From assembly GCA_963752815.1 (NCBI GenBank), contig CAVVZI010000006.1, positions 1-64,000 on the forward strand: DNA of 64,000 nt, given 5' to 3'. A model generated the notes under the pieces. The model was given only the letters and a program-made list of their open reading frames with translations, had not been told where the DNA came from and searched no databases. Source of the DNA: Sva-07 sp963752815 (GTDB lineage: Bacteria > Actinomycetota > Acidimicrobiia > Acidimicrobiales > Ilumatobacteraceae). The first letter of the stretch is position 1, and the number at the start of each line of letters is the position of its first letter. A program made the position numbers and the translations under genes. This document shows, in pieces, positions 45,991 to 55,462 of the stretch.

Positions 45991-47040
45991 TCAGGCGAAG
46001 ATCGGAACGATCATCGGGAGATCGGTGATCGTGCGGATGCCGGGAGCCGCCGCACAGACGACCGGCACCGCGTTGACCGCCCGGTTCGCCGTGTACCCGG
46101 GTGAGCGCTCGGCCATCTCCTCGATCGGGAACGGGAACGGCATCTCGACTTCGAGCGGTGCATCACCTTCGACCGAGATCCGCCAGCCGGTCGGCGAGAG
46201 GCTCCAGGCGGGATCGAGTTCGTGGCTGCAGTACCACGTGGCCTGGAAGCGGAGCAGCTCGCGGCCGTCCTTCCGGCCCGACACCGTGATCCGCTGCGCG
46301 GCGACCGTGCCCGCCGGAACCGTGCCCGCGGCGATCTCGATGTCGCGCGGCGCGACCGCCACCTCGCCACCGGCGTCCATGTCGTCGAAACCGAGACCGA
46401 GCGCGTCGGCGACCGTCCGCAACGACGGGCCGAAGCTCTCCCGGCCGTGTTCGAGGCGGGCGGGATTGAGTTCGGCGGGTGGCGTGCCGAACCCCATGAT
46501 CTGGAACAGCAGCTCGGGGGAGTTGCGCGGCGAGAGGTCGGCGAATTCGTGGATCGTCAGCCGGTCGAGCCGCCGTTGGATCGACAGCAGCGTGAGCGGC
46601 ACGGCCTCGGTGATGAAACCGGGGCTGCTGCCGGTGCTGTGGATCGACGAGTCGCCGGCCCGGCAGGCGGCCTCGACCTGTTCGCGCAGATCCGCGTCCA
46701 TGCTCGCCGGGTTGTGGAACATGCCACCGGTCGACACGACGTTGATGCCCGCCGCCAGCAGCTCGCACAGCACGTCGACCTCGGTGCGCCGCGGCGAGTA
46801 GATGACGCAGTCGGGCCGCGCGCCGATGATCGCCTCGATGGAGTCGGTCGCGAGGACGCCGGTCGGATCGACGCCAGCGAGTTCGCCGGCGTCCTTGCCG
46901 ACCTTGTCGGCGCCGTACACGTGGACGCCCACGAGTTCCATCGTGGGATGCTCGATGATGTGGCGGAGCGCCCGCGAACCGATGTTGCCGGTGGCCCACT
47001 GCGCCACTCGATACGGCCCGCCTGAGAACGTTCCCCCCAT
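45991..47040 (-). CDS. DapB-like NAD(P)-binding protein
   Basis: 349 residues, paralogue of the gene at 13011. Nucleotide loop Y-R-V-A-Q-W-A-T-G-N-I-G-S-R, then D-C-V-I-Y-S-P, N-V-V-S-T-G-G, and G-S-S-P-G-F. It belongs to the dihydrodipicolinate reductase-like group with many actinobacterial members of unknown substrate. It is divergent from a TetR gene 59 bases away, which is its likely regulator, and 14 bases upstream of the esterase gene on the same strand, so the two may be co-transcribed. Confidence 0.82.
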   Translation of the reverse strand: MGGTFSGGPYRVAQWATGNIGSRALRHIIEHPTMELVGVHVYGADKVGKDAGELAGVDPTGVLATDSIEAIIGARPDCVIYSPRRTEVDVLCELLAAGINVVSTGGMFHNPASMDADLREQVEAACRAGDSSIHSTGSSPGFITEAVPLTLLSIQRRLDRLTIHEFADLSPRNSPELLFQIMGFGTPPAELNPARLEHGRESFGPSLRTVADALGLGFDDMDAGGEVAVAPRDIEIAAGTVPAGTVAAQRITVSGRKDGRELLRFQATWYCSHELDPAWSLSPTGWRISVEGDAPLEVEMPFPFPIEEMAERSPGYTANRAVNAVPVVCAAAPGIRTITDLPMIVPIFA

Positions 47041-47099
47041 GTCCGGAGAGTACCGTATCCGCTACTTCTGCCAGGTGCCCGTGCGACGATGGAGGCGAC

Positions 47100-47678
47100 A
47101 TGACGACCGCCCGCCGCATCGCCGGACCGCAGGCGAAGAACCGTGCGGTACTGCTCGATGCTGCCGAACGTCTCCTGTTGACCGAGGGCTACGCGGCGGT
47201 CACATCCCGGCGCGTGGCCGCCGAGGCCGGCCTCAAGCCGCAGCTCGTCCACTACTACTTCGCGACGATGGACGACCTGTACCTGGCGGTGTTCCGGCGC
47301 CGTGCCGAGGAGGGCCTCGTCCGTCAAGCCGCGGCGCTCGCGTCCGACGACCCACTCCGGGCGCTGTGGGAGTTCAGTCTCGACGACGCCGGCACGGCGT
47401 TGACGTACGAGTTCGTCGCCCTCGCCAATCACCGCAAGGAGATCCGGTCGGAGATCGCCCGCTACGCCGAGCGGTTCCGCACGATGCAGGTCGCCGCGCT
47501 CGTCGACATCCTGGAGTCGGCCGGCGTCGACACGTCGGCGTTCCCGCCCGGCGCGGTGTCGGTCTTCCTCACGAGCCTCTCGCGGGTGCTGATCATGGAG
47601 CGGACCCTCGGACTCACCGCCGGACATGCCGACGCGGTGGCCGTCGCCGAGCGGTTCATCGAACAGCTCGACCGCTGA
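47100..47678 (+). CDS. TetR-family transcriptional regulator
   Basis: 192 residues. Helix-turn-helix at about 35-57 (T-S-R-R-V-A-A-E-A-G-L-K-P-Q-L-V-H-Y-Y-F), then a helical ligand domain. It is divergent from the DapB-like/esterase unit, separated by only 59 bases, so it probably controls that unit. I see no clear palindrome in the gap. Confidence 0.85.
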   Translation: MTTARRIAGPQAKNRAVLLDAAERLLLTEGYAAVTSRRVAAEAGLKPQLVHYYFATMDDLYLAVFRRRAEEGLVRQAAALASDDPLRALWEFSLDDAGTALTYEFVALANHRKEIRSEIARYAERFRTMQVAALVDILESAGVDTSAFPPGAVSVFLTSLSRVLIMERTLGLTAGHADAVAVAERFIEQLDR

Positions 47679-47728
47679 CCCGGTCGTGCTCGGTGTCCAG
47701 TGACCGGCGCAGCGACCAACCCGATCGA

Positions 47729-49571
47729 TCAGGCGAGGCGCTCAGCCGTCGACCAGAGGCCCATCGCCGGGTTGGCGATGAACTGGAAGGTGCCGCCCGC
47801 CTCGTCGGTGCGCCGCCCTGACGTGGTGTCGCCGCCGACGCCGAGCCGATCGAGTTCGTCGCGCAGGTCGCGCCACTCGTACCCGACCGATTCGACCTCC
47901 TCCCGGGTGAGGCCGGTGGTCGGGTCGGTGCACCAGACGATCCGGAACCGCCCTTCGGAGCTGCCGTGCACGAGGTGGGCAGCCGCACCGAGGTTGGCGG
48001 CGAGTTCGGGGTCGCCGCGCACGGCATCGAGCGTCGCCGGCGTGCCCCGGTAGCCGTGGCGGCGGATCAGCGCGTCGATCGCCGGATCCTCGCCGAACCG
48101 GGTGACGCCGGGCGCGAGCACGACGAGCTCGCCGCCGTCGGCGATCGCCATGCGCGTGCGGTACACGGCCTTGTTGCCCAGCCACGTGCTGCGCATCTCG
48201 GCCGGGTCGAGCCAGCACACGACGCGATCGAGCGGTGCGCCGACGATGTCGACGTTCGTGCGCCGGGCGAGGTCGGCAGCCGCCCGGAACGCCGCGCCTC
48301 CCGATTGCATCGTCCCGCCGACGCCGACGAACAGTCCTCGCTGCACCATCGCGCCGTCGACGTCCTCGACCACCGTCAGGACCCACAGCACGGGGACGAG
48401 GGGATCGACGAACCGGTCGAACGCCGCGTCGACCACGTCGCGGACCGCGCTCGTCGTGCGACCCATGATCTGTTCCATGCCGGCCACGGCTCCCACGAAG
48501 TGGCTGCGATGGATCGTCGGTGCGCCGCCGAGGCCGATCACGATGTTCTTGGTGAAGTTCGCCATCCCGATCACTTCGTGCGGCACCACCTGCCCGATCG
48601 AGATCACCAGGTCCCACCCGTCGAACAGCTGGGCGTCGACGGCCACCGGGATCGCTTCGGCGTACCGACCCGCGGTGACGACGCCCACCTCCTCACCGCC
48701 GATCTCGCCGAGAACCTCGAGTCCGTTCCGCCAGTCGTGGACGAGCAGCTCGCCGGCACCGATCTCGTCGCCGAACATCGCCGCCACGTCCGCGTCGGTC
48801 ATGGCGACGTGCGTGCCCAACGCCGGCAGCACCCCCACCGTGCATCCGAGTGCCTCGAGTTCGCGCTTCAGCATCACGGTGATCGGGCCCGACCGTGAGT
48901 GCAGCCGGGTGTGGTCGGGCGGCACGAGGAGCACGCGCCGGGCACCCGTCGCCGCCACGCGGTCCCGTCGCGAGCGTCGTCATGTGCGCGGCGAGCTCGT
49001 CGGCCGTGATCGCCCGATCGACGCCGCCGTCCGCGATCAGCGGGACGGCCGCGGTACCGGGCGACGTCGTGGCGAGCCGACGGACCGCCTCGGCCAGGAC
49101 TTCGTCGGCGGGGAGCGTGCCGTCGACGGTGACGATGTCGGTCTCGTCGGGCTCGGGAGCTTCGAGCGTGTCGAACTGGCTCGCCACCATGTCGGCGCCC
49201 ATGTAGTGGCCCTCGCGGTGGAGCGCCCGGTCGCGTGCGGTCGCCTCGTCGAGTGCGAGGTAGACGAATCGCACGTCACCCGCGTGGCGGAGCAGATCGC
49301 GGTAGCGGCGAGTCAGCGCCGAGCAGGCGACGACCACGTCGCCGGTGGTGCGCAGCTCCTGGCGGACCCGGGCGAGCCAGGGCCACCGATCGGCGTCGGT
49401 CAGCGGATGACCCGCCGCCATCTTGGCGACGTTGGCGGGTGAATGGAGCGAGTCGGCGTCGGTGAACACGGCCCCGACGGCGTCGGCGACCATCTGGCCG
49501 ATCGTGGTCTTGCCCGAGCCGGCGACGCCCATCACGACGACTCGACAGCTCGCGCTCACGGCCGCGGACAC
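47729..49571 (-). CDS. Gluconokinase / LarA-like (DUF2088) fusion, frameshifted near 48960
   Basis: ATG 49571. Residues 1 to about 170 are a gluconokinase: P-loop G-V-A-G-S-G-K-T-T at 15-23, D-A-D-S-L-H-S-P-A-N-V-A-K-M, G-H-P-L-T-D-A-D-R-W-P-W-L. With no stop, the same frame runs into A-D-G-G-V-D-R-A-I-T-A-D-E-L, the start of a LarA-like domain. One extra G near 48960 shifts to the frame with P-P-D-H-T-R-L-H-S-R, L-G-T-H-V-A-M-T and the rest. Corrected length 613. LarA relatives are nickel-pincer racemases or epimerases; some act on sugar acids, so an aldonate epimerase feeding its own kinase is plausible. Confidence 0.8.
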
Positions 49572-49732
49572 TCCATCGTTGACAAACCTACGTCCCCTCT
49601 CGCTCGTGGATCCGAGAAATCAGGAGACAGTGCCGCTGCGTTCGATGGCGCGATCATCCATCAACCCCCTGCTCGTTGCCGGCACCCCTGCCGACCCGAG
49701 GCGCCGTCGGGCGCGTGTACGACTGGATGGGA

Positions 49733-49921
49733 TCAGTCGATCGAGATCGCCTGGGTCGGGCACTGGTTGACCGCGGCCCTGACGTCGGCCTCGTGCTCGA
49801 CCGGGACCTCGGTGACCAACACCGTGGCGTAGCCGTCGTCGCTGAGCGCGAACACGTCCGGACAGAGCGCACAGCAGACCCCGTGGCCGCCGCACTGGTC
49901 GTCGTCGACGAACACCCTCAC
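49733..49921 (-). CDS. Ferredoxin of the [3Fe-4S] P450 type
   Basis: 62 residues from GTG 49921. Cys10, Cys16 and Cys54 with His13 in place of the second Cys (C-G-G-H-G-V-C, then Q-C-P-T) mark a [3Fe-4S] ferredoxin; Cys17 and Cys20 are extra. It follows the P450 gene on the same strand by 28 bases and is the expected electron donor. No ferredoxin reductase is nearby. Confidence 0.85.
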   Translation of the reverse strand: MRVFVDDDQCGGHGVCCALCPDVFALSDDGYATVLVTEVPVEHEADVRAAVNQCPTQAISID

Positions 49922-49949
49922 CGCGTCGGCACCAACGTGATCGAGACGC

Positions 49950-51239
49950 TCATGCGGCACCGTCGTTCGGCGTGAACTCGATGTGCAGCCTTGTGAGCCC
50001 ACGGAGGATGAACGTCGGGACGTACCGGTACCGACGGTCGCCCGCCGGACCGTGCTGGCTCTCGGAGATGCGGATGTCGCTCGTGCGATCGAGGAGCCGC
50101 TCGAGGCACACGCGGGCCTCGGCGCGGGCGAGCGGCGCTCCCGGGCACGTGTGGATGCCGCGTCCGAAGGAGATGTGCTGGCGGGCGTTCGCCCGGTTGA
50201 CGTCGAAGGTCGCCGGGTCGTCGAAACGCCGCGGATCGCGGTTGGCGGCGGCGAGCAGCAGCATGACCGTGGTGCCGGCCGGGAGGTCGACGCCGCCGAC
50301 GCTCGTCGGGACGCGGGACAGGCGGAAGTCGCCCTTGATCGGGCTCTCGGTCCGGAGCGATTCCTCGATGAAGTTGGGGATCAGCTCGCGATTGTCTCGC
50401 AGCTGCTGCTGCAGCTCGGCGTCCTCGGCGATCAACTGCACGGCCGAGCCGAGCAGGCGGACGGTGGTCTCCTGCCCGGCGGCGAACAGGTTGGCCGCGA
50501 CGCGCACCGCGTCGATCACCTCCGGCGTCGAGCCGTCGGGGAACGTGGCATTGGCGAGCCCGGTCAACACGTCCTCGCGAGGCGACGCCCGCCGGTCCTC
50601 GATGTAGGCGGTGAACTCGCGATACAGGTGCTCGAGGGGCGAATGGGCCATCGACTCGGTCGTGCCGATGGCGCCGCCCTCCGGACGGTGCAGGAGCATC
50701 TCCTCGAACCGTGCGTGGTCGTCCTCGGGAACACCGAGGAGGTCGGCGATGACGAGCATCGCGAACGGGCTGGCGAAATCGTTGATGAACTCGCAGCTGC
50801 CCCGGTCGACGAACGTGTCGAGTTGGCGGTCGGCCAACCGCCACATGAAGTCCTCGTTCTCCTTGAGACGCTTCGGCGTGATCAGACGCATGAGGAGGCC
50901 GCGGTGGTCGGTGTGGGTCGGCGGATCGAAGGTCGGGAGCTGGTCGCTCATCGGCAGCGAGTCGCGGTGCTCGGCGATGAGGTCGGAGATGTCACCGTCG
51001 GCGTACTCGTCGAGGGGCACCGGGAACCCGGGGAACGGGCCGGTCACCGCGGTGCAGGACGAGAAGGTCGCCGTGTCGTTGAGCACCGCCGTCGCCTCCT
51101 CGTACCCCGTGATCATCACGACGTTCTCGTGCGGCTCGCGTCGCACCGGGCACTCGCCGCGCAGCGCTTCGTAGTACGGGTACGGGTCGGCGACCATCTC
51201 ATCGTCGCGGAAGAAGTTGACGGCGTCGACGTCGGTCAT
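49950..51239 (-). CDS. Cytochrome P450
   Basis: 429 residues. Heme ligand Cys365 lies in F-G-R-G-I-H-T-C-P-G, the E-x-x-R motif in E-E-S-L-R, and the oxygen-activation helix reads A-A-G-Q-E-T-T. A bacterial class I enzyme that needs ferredoxin, encoded next. It should hydroxylate a hydrophobic substrate; the family (CYP number) cannot be set from here. The 463-base region upstream holds repeats and the likely promoter. Confidence 0.9.
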   Translation of the reverse strand: MTDVDAVNFFRDDEMVADPYPYYEALRGECPVRREPHENVVMITGYEEATAVLNDTATFSSCTAVTGPFPGFPVPLDEYADGDISDLIAEHRDSLPMSDQLPTFDPPTHTDHRGLLMRLITPKRLKENEDFMWRLADRQLDTFVDRGSCEFINDFASPFAMLVIADLLGVPEDDHARFEEMLLHRPEGGAIGTTESMAHSPLEHLYREFTAYIEDRRASPREDVLTGLANATFPDGSTPEVIDAVRVAANLFAAGQETTVRLLGSAVQLIAEDAELQQQLRDNRELIPNFIEESLRTESPIKGDFRLSRVPTSVGGVDLPAGTTVMLLLAAANRDPRRFDDPATFDVNRANARQHISFGRGIHTCPGAPLARAEARVCLERLLDRTSDIRISESQHGPAGDRRYRYVPTFILRGLTRLHIEFTPNDGAA

Positions 51240-51439
51240 CGTGGGTTCCTGTCCAGGATCGGGGCGGTGGGCTGTATCGGCGGGTGCAACCGCGTCGGGA
51301 CCACGATCGCGGGCTCACCGCCCGGCGAAACGCGGTCTCTCCGTGACGGAGAATACCCTTCTCACCGATCGCTGTCCATTCCCGATCCCTCGCCCCTCCG
51401 ATCATCGCCTCCTCCGATCGACCGCCCGTCTCCGATCAT

Positions 51440-51491
51440 CGTTTGCGTCGGGATTTCCGAGGCGCGGGTCTCGGAAATCTTGACGCAAACG
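51440..51491. repeat. 52-bp palindromic repeat, copy 2
   Basis: CGTTTGCGTC at the left and GACGCAAACG at the right, with GGGATTTCCGAG paired to CTCGGAAATCTT apart from small mismatches. Same length as the copies at 15022 and 63771. Confidence 0.85.
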
Positions 51492-51614
51492 TCGCTGTGG
51501 CGGCAGATGGCGCGGTGTCGCAGCCGACGCGTCCAGCGTGCGCCGCCGCGACACCCACGCGGTCGTGCCGCAGCGGCGACGCGGAGTTCGAGTTGGTCGT
51601 GACGGTCGGAGTTC

Positions 51615-51689
51615 GGTTCGTTTCGGCCCCGACCCCGAACGAACCGGGATCCTGGTTCAGTTCGTTTCGGCCCCGACCCCGAACGAACC
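51615..51689. repeat. Two 31-bp hairpin repeats
   Basis: Copies at 51615-51645 and 51659-51689, the first identical to those at 19314 and 19351, the second differing at its first base. They precede the end of the E2 gene and may end transcription. Confidence 0.8.
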
Positions 51690-51702
51690 GGAATTTCCTG
51701 GT

Positions 51703-53025
51703 TCAGGACTCGTCGTCGATGAACAGCAACGCGGGCATCTCGAGGAGGGACTTGATGCGCTGCACGAACGTGGCGGCATCCCAGCCATCGACGACACGGT
51801 GATCGAAACTCGACGACAGGTTGAACATCGCCCGCGGTTCGAACGAGTCGTTGCGCCACACCGGACGGCGCTCGAGCTTGTTCACCCCGACGATCGCGAC
51901 CTCTGGCTGGTTGATGATCGGTGTGGTCATCAGGCCGCCCATCGCGCCGAGCGACGTGATGGTGATGGTCGAGCCGGAGAGTTCGTCGCGGGTCGCGCTC
52001 CCGTCACGCGCCGCAGCCGACACCCGGGCGATCTCGTCGGCGAGATCACGCAGGCCGAGTCGATCGGCGCCGTGGACCACCGGCACCATCAGCCCGTCGG
52101 GCGTCTGGGTGGCGACCCCCAGGTGCACGTCGTCGAACGTCGACAGCGTGCGCGACGCGCCGTCGTAGTGGGCGTTCAGGCGCAGGCTGGTCGCGGCAGG
52201 CGAGCACGACGGCGCGCACGAGGAACGGCAGCATCGTCAACCGGGCCCTGTCGGGCGGTGCCTGGCGGTTGAGTTCGGCCCGCAGGGCCTCGAGTTCGGT
52301 CGCGTCGACGGCGTCGACGTAGGTGATGTGCGGGATCTCGGTCCAGGCCGCGCTGAGGCGTTCGGCGATCCGTCGGCGCAGCCCGATCATGGTCTCGTCG
52401 TGCGGCCGCCCGCCGCGCGTTCGCCGCACCGATCGGCGACGCACCCGATGAGCGATTCGACCCGGCCAGCCGGCGATCGAGGTCGGCGTGCACGACGCGT
52501 CCGTCGGGACCCGAGCCGGTGAGCGACGACAGGTCGATCCCGAGCGCCGCCGCTCGCGCCCGGACGGCGGGCGCGGCGGTCGGTCGCCGCTCGCCCGTCG
52601 GCCGCGGCAGCGTGTCGCCGCCCGACGGTGCGGGTGCTTCCGCGTCGGGTTGCGGCGACGTCGACGGGCACCGTGTCGGGTTGCGGCAACTCGACGGGTG
52701 CCGTGCCTGGCGGAGGCGACTCGGCCGGCGGATCGGCGGCGTCGACCGGGGGAGCCTCGGGTTCCGTCGGGGCGGGGTCCGATCCCTCGATCTCGACGCC
52801 GACGAACTCGGTGCCCACGGCCAACACCTCGCCGGGCTCGCCGACCCGGAACGTGACCACTCCGGTGACGGGGGAGGAGATCTCGACGGTCGCCTTGTCG
52901 GTCATCACGTCGGCGAGCACGGTGTCGGGGGTGACCCGATCGCCGACGTCGACGTACCACTCGATCAGCTCGGCCTCGGCGACGCCTTCGCCGACGTCGG
53001 GCAGCTTCACGCCGTAGACACTCAT
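51703..53025 (-). CDS. bkdB: Dihydrolipoamide acyltransferase E2 (bkd type), frameshifted three times
   Basis: ATG 53025. Lipoyl domain residues 1-80 with the lipoyl Lys in V-M-T-D-K-A-T-V-E-I. A Pro-rich linker follows. The E3-binding domain (A-A-A-L-G-I-D-L-S-S-L-T-G-S-G-P-D-G-R) and the catalytic domain (S-S-F-D-H-R-V-V-D-G-W) lie in other frames. Extra bases near 52665, 52425 and 52195 account for all changes, and removing them gives 439 residues. It transfers the acyl group to CoA in the branched-chain 2-oxo acid dehydrogenase complex. Third gene after E1 alpha and beta. Confidence 0.85.
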
Positions 53026-53038
53026 CGTCCGGGCACGC

Positions 53039-54052
53039 TCATGTTTCGAGTATCCGGCGCATCGCTTGGCCGACACGGTCGGGCCCGGGGAAGTACGACC
53101 ACTCGTGGGCGTGCGGATACGGCGTGTCCCACCCACAGACGCGGACGATCGGCGCCTCCAGGTGGTGGAACGCTCGCTCCTGCACCGTCGCGCTCAGCTC
53201 GGCGCCGAAGCCCGACGTGAGCGTGGCCTCGTGGACGATGAGGCATCGCCCGGTCTTGACCACCGACGCGACGATCGTGTCGACGTCGAGCGGCATGAGC
53301 GTGCGCAGGTCGATGATCTCGGCGTCGATGCCCTGCTCCTCGGCCGCGGCCTGTGCGACGTGCACCAGCGTTCCGTACGCCAGCACGGTGAGTTCGTCGC
53401 CCGGCCGGTGCACGCGGGCCGAGCCGAGTTCGATCGAGTAGTGGCCCTCGGGCACCTCGCCGAGGGGATGCTTCGACCAGGGCACGATCGGCCGATCGTG
53501 ATGGCCGTCGAAGGGGCCGTTGTACACGCGTTTCGGTTCGAGGAAGATCACCGGGTCGTCGTCCTCGATCGCCGCGAGCAGCAGCCCCTTCGCGTCGTAC
53601 GGATTCGACACGACCACGGTCTTCAACCCGGCCACGTGGGTGAACAGGGCCTCGGGGCTCTGCGAGTGGGTCTGACCGCCGTAGATCCCGCCGCCCGTCG
53701 GCATGCGCACGGTGATCGGCGCGGTGAAGTCACCGGCCGACCGGTGTCGCAGGCGGGCCGCCTCCGACACGATCTGGTCGTAGGCCGGATACATGTAGTC
53801 GGCGAACTGGATCTCGACACACGGTCGCAGCCCGTAGGCCGCCATGCCGACCGCGACGCCGACGATGCCGGCCTCGCTGATCGGCGTGTCGAAGCAGCGC
53901 TCCTTGCCGAAGCGCTGCTGCAGACCTTGCGTGCAGCGGAACACGCCGCCGAAGTGGCCGACGTCCTCGCCGAACGCGACGACGCGATCGTCGCGCTCCA
54001 TGGCGATGGCGTGGGCGTCGCGGATCGCCTCGATCATCGTCATCGCCGGCAT
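53039..54052 (-). CDS. bkdA2: 2-oxoisovalerate dehydrogenase E1 beta
   Basis: 337 residues, intact. F-G-E-D-V-G-H-F-G-G-V-F-R, S-E-A-G-I-V-G-V-A-V-G, I-V-H-E-A-T-L-T-S-G-F-G-A-E and I-V-R-V-C-G-W-D-T-P-Y-P are typical of BkdA2. With the alpha subunit it forms the ThDP-dependent decarboxylase. Its ATG overlaps the alpha-subunit stop by one base (TGATG at 54054-54050). Confidence 0.92.
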   Translation of the reverse strand: MPAMTMIEAIRDAHAIAMERDDRVVAFGEDVGHFGGVFRCTQGLQQRFGKERCFDTPISEAGIVGVAVGMAAYGLRPCVEIQFADYMYPAYDQIVSEAARLRHRSAGDFTAPITVRMPTGGGIYGGQTHSQSPEALFTHVAGLKTVVVSNPYDAKGLLLAAIEDDDPVIFLEPKRVYNGPFDGHHDRPIVPWSKHPLGEVPEGHYSIELGSARVHRPGDELTVLAYGTLVHVAQAAAEEQGIDAEIIDLRTLMPLDVDTIVASVVKTGRCLIVHEATLTSGFGAELSATVQERAFHHLEAPIVRVCGWDTPYPHAHEWSYFPGPDRVGQAMRRILET

Positions 54053-55296
54053 CAGTCGCCCACCTGGTCGCGTTGTTCACGCAGGTGGCGCGGCAGCGTC
54101 GCGAACACGTCGTCGAACATCGTGCTCGGGCTCGAGATCGCGCCGCCCTTCACGGATCCGTGCGAGTCAGCCTCGTCGAACGCGACATTGACCTGCTCGG
54201 TGATCTCGGCCGTCAACGCCTCCTGTCGCTCGTCGTCCCACTCGCTGATCGCGACCAGGTGGCGGACCAACCGGTCGATGGGGTCGCCGAGCGGGAACGA
54301 CGCTCCGTCGTCGCCGCGGTACCCCGACGGGTCGTCGGAGGTGGAGTGGGCGCCGACGCGCAGCGTGACCCACTCGATCATCGTCGGGCCGAGGTTGGCG
54401 CGGGCGCGCTCGGCGGCCCATTGCGACACCGCGTACACCGCGAGGTAGTCGTTGCCGTCGACGCGCAGGGCCGGAATGCTGAACCCGAATCCCCGGTCGG
54501 CGAACGTCGCCGACGCGCCGCGGGCGAAGTCCTCGGGCGTGGAGATCGCCCAGTGATTGTTCACGATGTTGAGGATCACCGGCGCCTGGTAGGTGGAGGC
54601 GAAGACGAGCGCGGCGTGGAAGTCCGACTCGGAGGTCGCTCCCTCGCCGATCCACGCCGACGCGATCGCCGTGTCGCCACGCAGCGCCGACGCCATCGCC
54701 CAGCCGACCGCTTGGACGTACTGGGTGGCGAGGTTGCCCGAGATGGAGAAGAACCCGTACTCCTTGGACGAGTACATCACCGGGAGCTGGCGTCCCTTGA
54801 GCGGATCGAGCGTGTTCGACAGGACCTGGTTCATCATGTCGCCGATCGGATAGCCGGCGCTGATGAGCAGACCCTGCTGGCGATACGTCGGGAAGTGCAT
54901 GTCGCCGGCGCGCAGGGCGTGTTGCTGGGCGCAGGCGATCGCCTCCTCGCCGAGGCACTGCATGTAGAACGAGATCTTGCCCTGCCGGTGGGCCCGGAGC
55001 AGGCGGGCGTCGAACGCCCGCACGAGCATCATGTCGTGCAGCCCGGCGATGAGCTGCTCCGGGCTGAGTTCCGGCGCCCACGGCCCGTCGGCCTTGTCGT
55101 CCTCACCGAGCACCTGGATGAGCTGCTTGCGCATCAGGGCGATGCGCTCGACCTTCTCGTCGAGCGGCGGCTTGCGGACTTCGACGGTCGTGTTGAGGTG
55201 ACGGCGCACCCGTTCGGCCGGATCCCAGCCGCGGGTCGGCTCGGGGATCCGGAGCCGGAGCACCGGCTCGGAGCCGGATGCGTCGTCGGGCGTCAT
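54052..55296 (-). CDS. bkdA1: 2-oxoisovalerate dehydrogenase E1 alpha
   Basis: 414 residues. The ThDP motif starts G-E-G-A-T-S-E-S-D-F-H and ends V-N-N-H-W-A-I-S-T; the phosphorylation-loop region S-T-S-D-D-P-S is present. The N-terminal 80 residues form the extended arm seen in branched-chain E1 alpha. It decarboxylates 2-oxo acids from Val, Leu and Ile. First gene of the E1 alpha-E1 beta-E2 operon, facing a divergent Lrp/AsnC regulator as in other actinobacterial bkd loci. An E3 gene is not in the window. Confidence 0.92.
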   Translation of the reverse strand: MTPDDASGSEPVLRLRIPEPTRGWDPAERVRRHLNTTVEVRKPPLDEKVERIALMRKQLIQVLGEDDKADGPWAPELSPEQLIAGLHDMMLVRAFDARLLRAHRQGKISFYMQCLGEEAIACAQQHALRAGDMHFPTYRQQGLLISAGYPIGDMMNQVLSNTLDPLKGRQLPVMYSSKEYGFFSISGNLATQYVQAVGWAMASALRGDTAIASAWIGEGATSESDFHAALVFASTYQAPVILNIVNNHWAISTPEDFARGASATFADRGFGFSIPALRVDGNDYLAVYAVSQWAAERARANLGPTMIEWVTLRVGAHSTSDDPSGYRGDDGASFPLGDPIDRLVRHLVAISEWDDERQEALTAEITEQVNVAFDEADSHGSVKGGAISSPSTMFDDVFATLPRHLREQRDQVGD

Positions 55297-55344
55297 GTCG
55301 AGAATCTGCCCGTCGCGACGGCCGCTGTCAAGTGGTATCAGGAC

Positions 55345-55356
55345 ATTTGCGCAAAT
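55345..55356. promoter_or_regulatory. Palindrome in bkd/Lrp divergent promoter
   Basis: ATTTGCGCAAAT, a perfect 12-bp palindrome flanked by GAC and GGTC, 48 bases upstream of the E1 alpha start. Lrp-type regulators bind such AT-rich palindromes; it is the likely operator for the bkd operon. Confidence 0.6.
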
Positions 55357-55462
55357 GGTCGATGCGGGGACGTGCGATCAGTGTCCTCGGGCGGATTACG
55401 CTGACCATTCGATCAGAGGTTGAGGAGATTGCTGTGCAGATGCTGGAGATGATCATGCCCGA

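Larger units (their letters stand above)
51240..51702. other. Intergenic repeat-rich region
   Basis: No supported gene. It contains a 52-bp palindrome at 51440-51491 and two 31-bp hairpin repeats at 51615-51645 and 51659-51689, each followed by CCTGGTTCA. The P450 promoter must lie at the left side, upstream of 51239 on the minus strand. Confidence 0.7.
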
